Source: Nymphaea colorata (lineage: Eukaryota; Streptophyta; Magnoliopsida; Nymphaeales; Nymphaeaceae). Taken from it: a stretch of DNA of 64,000 nt. The stretch is taken from assembly GCF_008831285.2 (NCBI RefSeq), contig NC_045143.1, positions 7,821,503-7,885,502 of the forward strand, read 5' to 3'. Positions 59,990 to 64,000 of this stretch are shown piece after piece. The notes beneath the pieces were generated by a model. The model saw only the letters and a list, made by a program, of their open reading frames with translations, had not been told where the DNA came from and searched no databases. The position numbers and the translations under genes are program-made. Numbering within the stretch: the stretch's first letter is position 1; every line of letters begins with the position of its first letter.

Positions 59990-61640
59990 TAAGTATTTGC
60001 AATGAGGTCAGTAGGTCAATGACTCAATTGCGGTGGGCACAAAGCGTTCGCGTGAGGGAAACGCCTTAGTGACAAAATCAAGGCAGTGCTGGTGGCGGCT
60101 CCCGCTGTTGTGTTGCGTAAGGTGGAGGTTTCAATATTATATATATATATAGAAATCAGCTGGCGAATGGTTATATCTAAGAGAGAGGGGGGGCGGGGAG
60201 GGTAAGTCCCACAAGGGTCTGAGCCCAACCTCAAAAAAATAAAAAAGTTTACATATAAATTTTAACAAATTTTATTTTTTTTTATATAAAATTTTTGAAA
60301 AATGATATTTCGTGTTATGTTAAAATTTAAAAACTTTAATTTGAGTCTTCTTATGAAAAATTTCTACCTCTACTTGTAGTTATATTTTTGTTTAATATCA
60401 CTAAAAACACTCACAAAGGTGCATTGGTAATAGCCAGACATTTGGCCAAAACTTTTAGTAACAAAATACATCTTTTACAATACTTTTTAGTGACACAAAA
60501 AAAAACTATCAAGCCGATTGATTTACTATATATAAATATATATATATTGGCAAAAACCAAACAACTTGAGTAAGAGACAAAAACCAAATTACCTATTGAA
60601 ATTAATTATTAATTTTTGTTTTCAAATCAACTTTATAGATATGACCCTAAGAGTGACTTGACGAAAAACTTATATTAAGTTAGTTGTTTTGTTACTTAAA
60701 TAATGTATTTTTAATAGTAAAAAATGAACTGCTTTTATAACATCAAAATTTTGGTAGTATAAAGATTTTTTTTTTCACAGAAATGACCTCAATTAAAGCA
60801 TGATTTATATTAAATTAGTGTTCATGAACACATTAGAATGTTCATATTTTTGTTTAAAACATTTTTTTACATAAATTTAAGAGGTCTGATTTTTATCTCT
60901 TACCCAAATAGTATGGTACTAACCCATCACTATATGGGAAATTGGTATGTTCCAGACTGTTAGGTCTGCGATAAAAACAACAAGACCCCAATTAAGTTTT
61001 TTTTTTTTTTTTTTTTAAATGGGGATGTCTCTATGATAAACATGTTGATGTGATACAAGCCATTCAGTTTTACTTATTATAAAAGTATGATCAAATTCAA
61101 AAAATGATAAACTGAATGTATGTTTCCAATCAACATGTTATGGAAATCGTAAGGTTACATCACAAAAAAAAAACACACACACACCTTAATAGATGTAAGT
61201 AATCTGGTTTGTCCCTGACCTAGTGATCTAAGTCCTACCAATTCATCATATATATGCATGTTCTTTCATATTAATTTTGTCTTTGTCAGACTGGCCATTA
61301 CTTAGAAAATAATACTCAAATCCGAGTTTGAATCCAAATATGTGAACATCTCATTTGACTTAGTGATGACAATATTGGATCTGGGACAGATTGGGTATCC
61401 AATCAAAGTGCTTTAAATAAGTAGAACATGAAAACAAAAATTCAAACCTATTAAGAAATTGTATTAGATAACGAGCATACGGCTAGTTAAAATTTCCAGT
61501 ATTCAATTAAAATGCATTTTTGTTCTTCACATTGAAATTACATTTCAGATCCGATTCAGTTGCAATCTAAAAGTGATGTACCAATCGGATCCAAATGTAA
61601 ATTTAAAGCTCCCATCCAGGCACCATGTAGACTTTTGTTC
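59990..61640. repeat. Tandem-duplicated unit III, partial
   Basis: Retains only part of the unit: GTGCTGGTGGCGGCTCCCGC (60088), the hAT-like interior at 60240-60370, the AAAACACACACAC...GATCTAAGTCC segment (61160-61240) and the CATTTCAGATCCGATTCAG segment (61541). The order is the same as in units I and II. Confidence 0.6.
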
Positions 61641-61703
61641 AATCACCCGATGCGATGACGTCGCGAGGGATGATGACCAATTTAATTGTTGTTTAGAACT
61701 TTA

Positions 61704-62160
61704 GGGCCTATTTGATTGTCAACTGAAATTTAACGTGGTAAATTTACCATGGTATATTTTTTCTGGAAACATTTACAGGATGAAATTTCTCTCTCTTTCA
61801 ATCTGAGGCCCTGTTTGATGCACATAAAAAATTTGACGTTGTTGATGCACATGAAGAATTTAACGTGGTAAATTTAACCATGTTTGATGCACAGGAAGAA
61901 TTTAACGAGGTAAATTTAACCATGTTTGGTGAACAAGAAAAATTTAACTGCAAACATTTACATGATGAAATTTCTCCCTCTTCCAATCTGAGGCCCTGTT
62001 TGATGTACATGAAGAATTTAACGTGGTAAATTTAACCATGTTTGATGCACATGAAGAATTTAACGTGGTAAATTTAACCCTGTTTGGTGAACAAGAAGAA
62101 TTTAACGTGGTAAATTAAATCATGTTTGATACACAGAAATAATTTAACGTGGTAAGTGTT
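61704..62160. repeat. Subterminal repeat array of the Harbinger element
   Basis: A ~42-bp unit, TTTGATGCACATGAAGAATT followed by TAACGTGGTAAATTTAACCA, occurs about eight or nine times with variation. A larger repeat starting TCAATCTGAGGCCCTGTTTG appears at about 61799 and 61984. Some units begin with GGCCCTGTTTGATG, so the terminal inverted repeat itself seems to have been multiplied inward. Such arrays commonly bind the element's Myb-like protein or transposase. Confidence 0.75.
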
Positions 62161-62426
62161 GTTTTTTTCTCTTCTCCTCATCAATTTGATGTGGAAAGAA
62201 ATTGAAAGATGATCTTCCAAAACAACAAGATGCACATGGTACGAACAACAGTTATATAAAAAAAAAAATAATACAGTTAAAACCATAACATCCAACAGTG
62301 TAATATAGTTGACGAAATAAAATTTATAATAATAACAAAGTTAGCTAACCCATACAGGTTTAACTGTGTAATGAGTATATGTCCACAAAAGTTAAATGAG
62401 TACAAAACAAAAGAGTGTATTTCCTA

Positions 62427-62777
62427 CTATCTAGAAAAAAAAAAGAAGTTATTATGAGTACATATCCAACAAAGAAAACATGTAACCACAAAACAAGTAA
62501 TCCAACATTTGTGGCTGCACTTTCGTTCTTCAAAGTTCGTGTCTTCTATATCTTGATTTGCGATGTCATCTTTAATGAGTGGAGGCCTATGTACTTGCAC
62601 ACCATACTTGTTGTGGACATACTCATGCATGTGATACTCAGCTATTTCGAATGAATCAAACGATCTGAAGAGGGCGCCCTTGTACCGATAGACTAATGGT
62701 TGGCACTGCTTTCAACTGTCATATATGTCTCGCTCATGACCTTCGAAAACCACGTAGTACTTTTGGCGAGACATCAT
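62427..62777 (-). pseudogene. RNase H1 N-terminal (viroplasmin-type hybrid-binding) domain protein, one nonsense codon
   Basis: From ATG at 62777 the frame reads SRQKYYVVFEGHERDIYDS, then TGA (62714-62712) where the family has Trp, then KQCQPLVYRYKGALFRSF and DSFEIAEYHMHEYV, running open to TAA at 62427. Y-Y-V-V-F-x-G, I-Y-x-S-W-x-x-C, Y-K-G-A-x-F-x-S-F and the final A-E-Y are the signature of the hybrid-binding domain found at the start of RNase H1 and in caulimovirus viroplasmin. The TGG-to-TGA change is one substitution. A polypyrimidine tract with TTGAATAG precedes the ATG, so it may have been a downstream exon of the transposon's transcript. No RNase H catalytic domain follows; the tail is Cys/Trp-rich and probably not original. 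Confidence 0.7.
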
Positions 62778-62917
62778 ATTTGTTGTCCTATTCAAAACAA
62801 AACAAATGTCAAACAATCAAATGAAACAAATAGTCAAAATTCATAAACAAACTTACTATTCAATTGATAATTTGTAAACATTTGACATGATATAGCTGCC
62901 CTTATAGAATTGTTGCT

Positions 62918-63310
62918 TCATCGCTGATGTGTTTGACTTGCAATTTTCAGTTCGCTTAAGACAAAGTTATCATTTGAAGGTGCATCTTCATCATCAAATT
63001 GCTTGGCGTTTGGATTGTGTTCAATTATGAAGTTGTGCAATACACATGTAGCAAGAACGATTTGAGTTTGTTTTTGGAATGGATACTAGACTTGCATTTT
63101 CAAGATTGAAAAACGACCTTTCAACATGCCGAAAGTTCTTTCTACTGTATTTTGGAGTGATGAATGCCTATATTTGAATAATTCTTCTTCAGTTTTAGGT
63201 GAGCGCGCTCTTCGAGTGTTACACTTAGACAGATGATAGCGATGCCCTTGATAAAGTGTTAGTAAACCGACAATGTTTGGATACCCCCCATCAGCAAGAT
63301 AATATTTGTC
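62918..63310 (-). pseudogene. PIF/Harbinger (HARBI1-like) DDE transposase, C-terminal half, one nonsense codon
   Basis: The minus strand from 63310 reads DKYYLADGGYPNIVG, then YQGHRYHL, FKYRHSSLQNTVERTFG and MLKGRFSILKMQV. A TAG follows (63088-63086), then in the same frame YPFQKQTQIVLATCVLHNFI and a tail ending in TGA at 62920-62918. The second Asp of the DDE triad (in LADGGYP) and the Glu (in VERTFG) are present. The N-terminal half with the first catalytic Asp is missing: immediately upstream lie an acceptor-like TTGTAG and then the Myb fragment. The nonsense codon is compatible with a CAG-to-TAG transition, as expected from decay of methylated cytosine. Confidence 0.85.
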
Positions 63311-63355
63311 TACAATTGAACACAATTTATTTATACACAATAAGATTGCATTTAT

Positions 63356-63523
63356 TTATCTTTCCATCATGTTTTTTTCAATAGCTGTGTATACTTTAAA
63401 CTTCAAACCTCCACCAGATTTCATGCAAGGCATGCGTGACTGCTCCACAAGAAGCTGGAGTAAGTAATCCATTTGTGGTTTAGTCCACGTAAGATTTTCC
63501 TTTGAAGGACCGCTGTCTTCTAT
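63356..63523 (-). pseudogene. Myb/SANT-like DNA-binding fragment of the Harbinger element
   Basis: The minus-strand frame from 63523 reads EDSGPSKENLTWTKPQMDYL, then LQLLVEQSRMPCMKSGGGLK and FKVYTAIEKNMMER, and stops at TAA 63358-63356. W-T-x-x-Q-M-D-x-L-L-x-L-L-V-E-Q is the first helix region of the Myb/SANT-like domain encoded by the accessory ORF of PIF/Harbinger elements and by related plant genes. The codon where a start would be expected is ATA rather than ATG. The fragment stops well before a full domain would end. Possibly a splice donor followed ER (GATAAAT in place of GTAAAT). Confidence 0.65.
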
Positions 63524-64000
63524 GGGTACAATAATTCTTCACAACTACAGTTTTAAAAAATCTTGCATGAAAAACAATTGTTTTGTATAGTGAATCTTTT
63601 AGTAGTTCATGCATGCTACATGCAGAATGCAACCACAACTACAATTGTTTTAGTAGTCCACTTGTGTTTTCTTGAAACTTTAACGACAAATCAGCTTTAT
63701 TGGACAAGAATTTCACCTTTGACATTCCAAACAACAAATCAATTATGTGAAGGCTAGAAAAAGAACATAAAAGATATCAAATTTGTAAAGCTTTTGTCAG
63801 CTACTCATGATTTTCCTTTGCTGTCTCGTACTATTTATATGAACATGATATTTACTACTGCAAAGCCCCAAATCGGAACTCCAAAATGCAAATCCCCAAA
63901 TCCACAATGAAGAAGAGCAAATCAAACGCCCAAATCAAAAGAAGAACAGAGAGGAGCATAAGACACTCTTTCAGTTTTACAAACAAATCCTTTTACTGTC
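63524..64000. other. Remaining edge of the window, element interior
   Basis: No coding block recognised. The minus strand reads as AT-rich leader-like DNA upstream of the Myb/SANT fragment, and the sequence runs off the window. Confidence 0.4.

Larger units (their letters stand above)
61704..64000 (-). mobile_element. Decayed PIF/Harbinger transposon, left end and body (right end outside)
   Basis: Starts with GGGCCTATTTGATTGTC directly after TTA (61701-61703), matching the TIR style and the 3-bp TTA target site of PIF/Harbinger elements. Behind the terminus lies an array of subterminal repeats (61704-62160). Minus-strand remnants of three coding blocks follow: an RNase H1 N-terminal type domain, the C-terminal half of a DDE transposase and a Myb/SANT-like fragment. 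Every block is damaged. The other TIR would be beyond 64000, so element length and target duplication cannot be confirmed. Confidence 0.7.

Overview
This window is nuclear DNA from a flowering plant. The genes are split by GT-AG introns, the intergenic DNA is AT-rich and full of (AT)n and (GA)n microsatellites, and every recognisable gene belongs to a land-plant family: pectinesterase, IQD calmodulin-binding protein, plant type-B hexokinase, and class XI LRR receptor kinase. The coding exons of the IQD and receptor-kinase genes are clearly GC-richer than their surroundings. I cannot name the species from sequence alone.

Layout of the genes. The last exon of a pectinesterase lies at 186-336 (+). 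A three-exon IQD gene lies at 8715-10587 (-), and a small plant-specific single-exon gene at 14015-14443 (-). A nine-exon hexokinase of 498 aa runs 29832-41109 (+), with a 3.0 kb intron 3 and a 4.9 kb intron 7. A two-exon LRR receptor kinase of 1004 aa, HAESA-LIKE 3 type, runs 43168-46282 (-), tail-to-tail with the hexokinase. Between these two convergent genes sits a coding-like exon of unknown identity (42903-43140, +). The genes are unrelated in function and do not form a pathway; hexokinase (sugar phosphorylation and sensing), IQD (calcium/calmodulin) and the receptor kinase (peptide perception) are simply neighbours.

The rest is transposon-derived. 0.5-8.7 kb holds a Harbinger-type element carrying a captured gene fragment, a perfect hAT-type MITE, tRNA-derived SINE-like heads and several small tandem repeats. 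11.8-12.4 kb is a long-TIR element with a GC-rich interior resembling a Pack-MULE. 14.6-29 kb is gene-free, with several non-autonomous repeat families and one ACGT-box-rich GC island at about 20.8-21.0 kb.

From about 48.2 to 61.6 kb the DNA is a degenerate tandem duplication of a 4-5 kb unit (two near-full copies and one partial). It is interrupted by a 1.5 kb polypurine array with three higher-order repeats (58.33-59.83 kb). In one copy a 133 bp hAT-like MITE sits between 8-bp duplications that are a single empty site in the other copy.

The last 2.3 kb (61704 to the window end) is the most unusual part: the left end and body of a decayed PIF/Harbinger element. On the minus strand it carries, in order, a Myb/SANT-like fragment, the C-terminal half of a DDE transposase, and an RNase H1 N-terminal (viroplasmin-type) hybrid-binding domain. 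Each is broken by a nonsense change or lacks a normal start, behind an array of subterminal repeats. The right end of the element lies outside the window.
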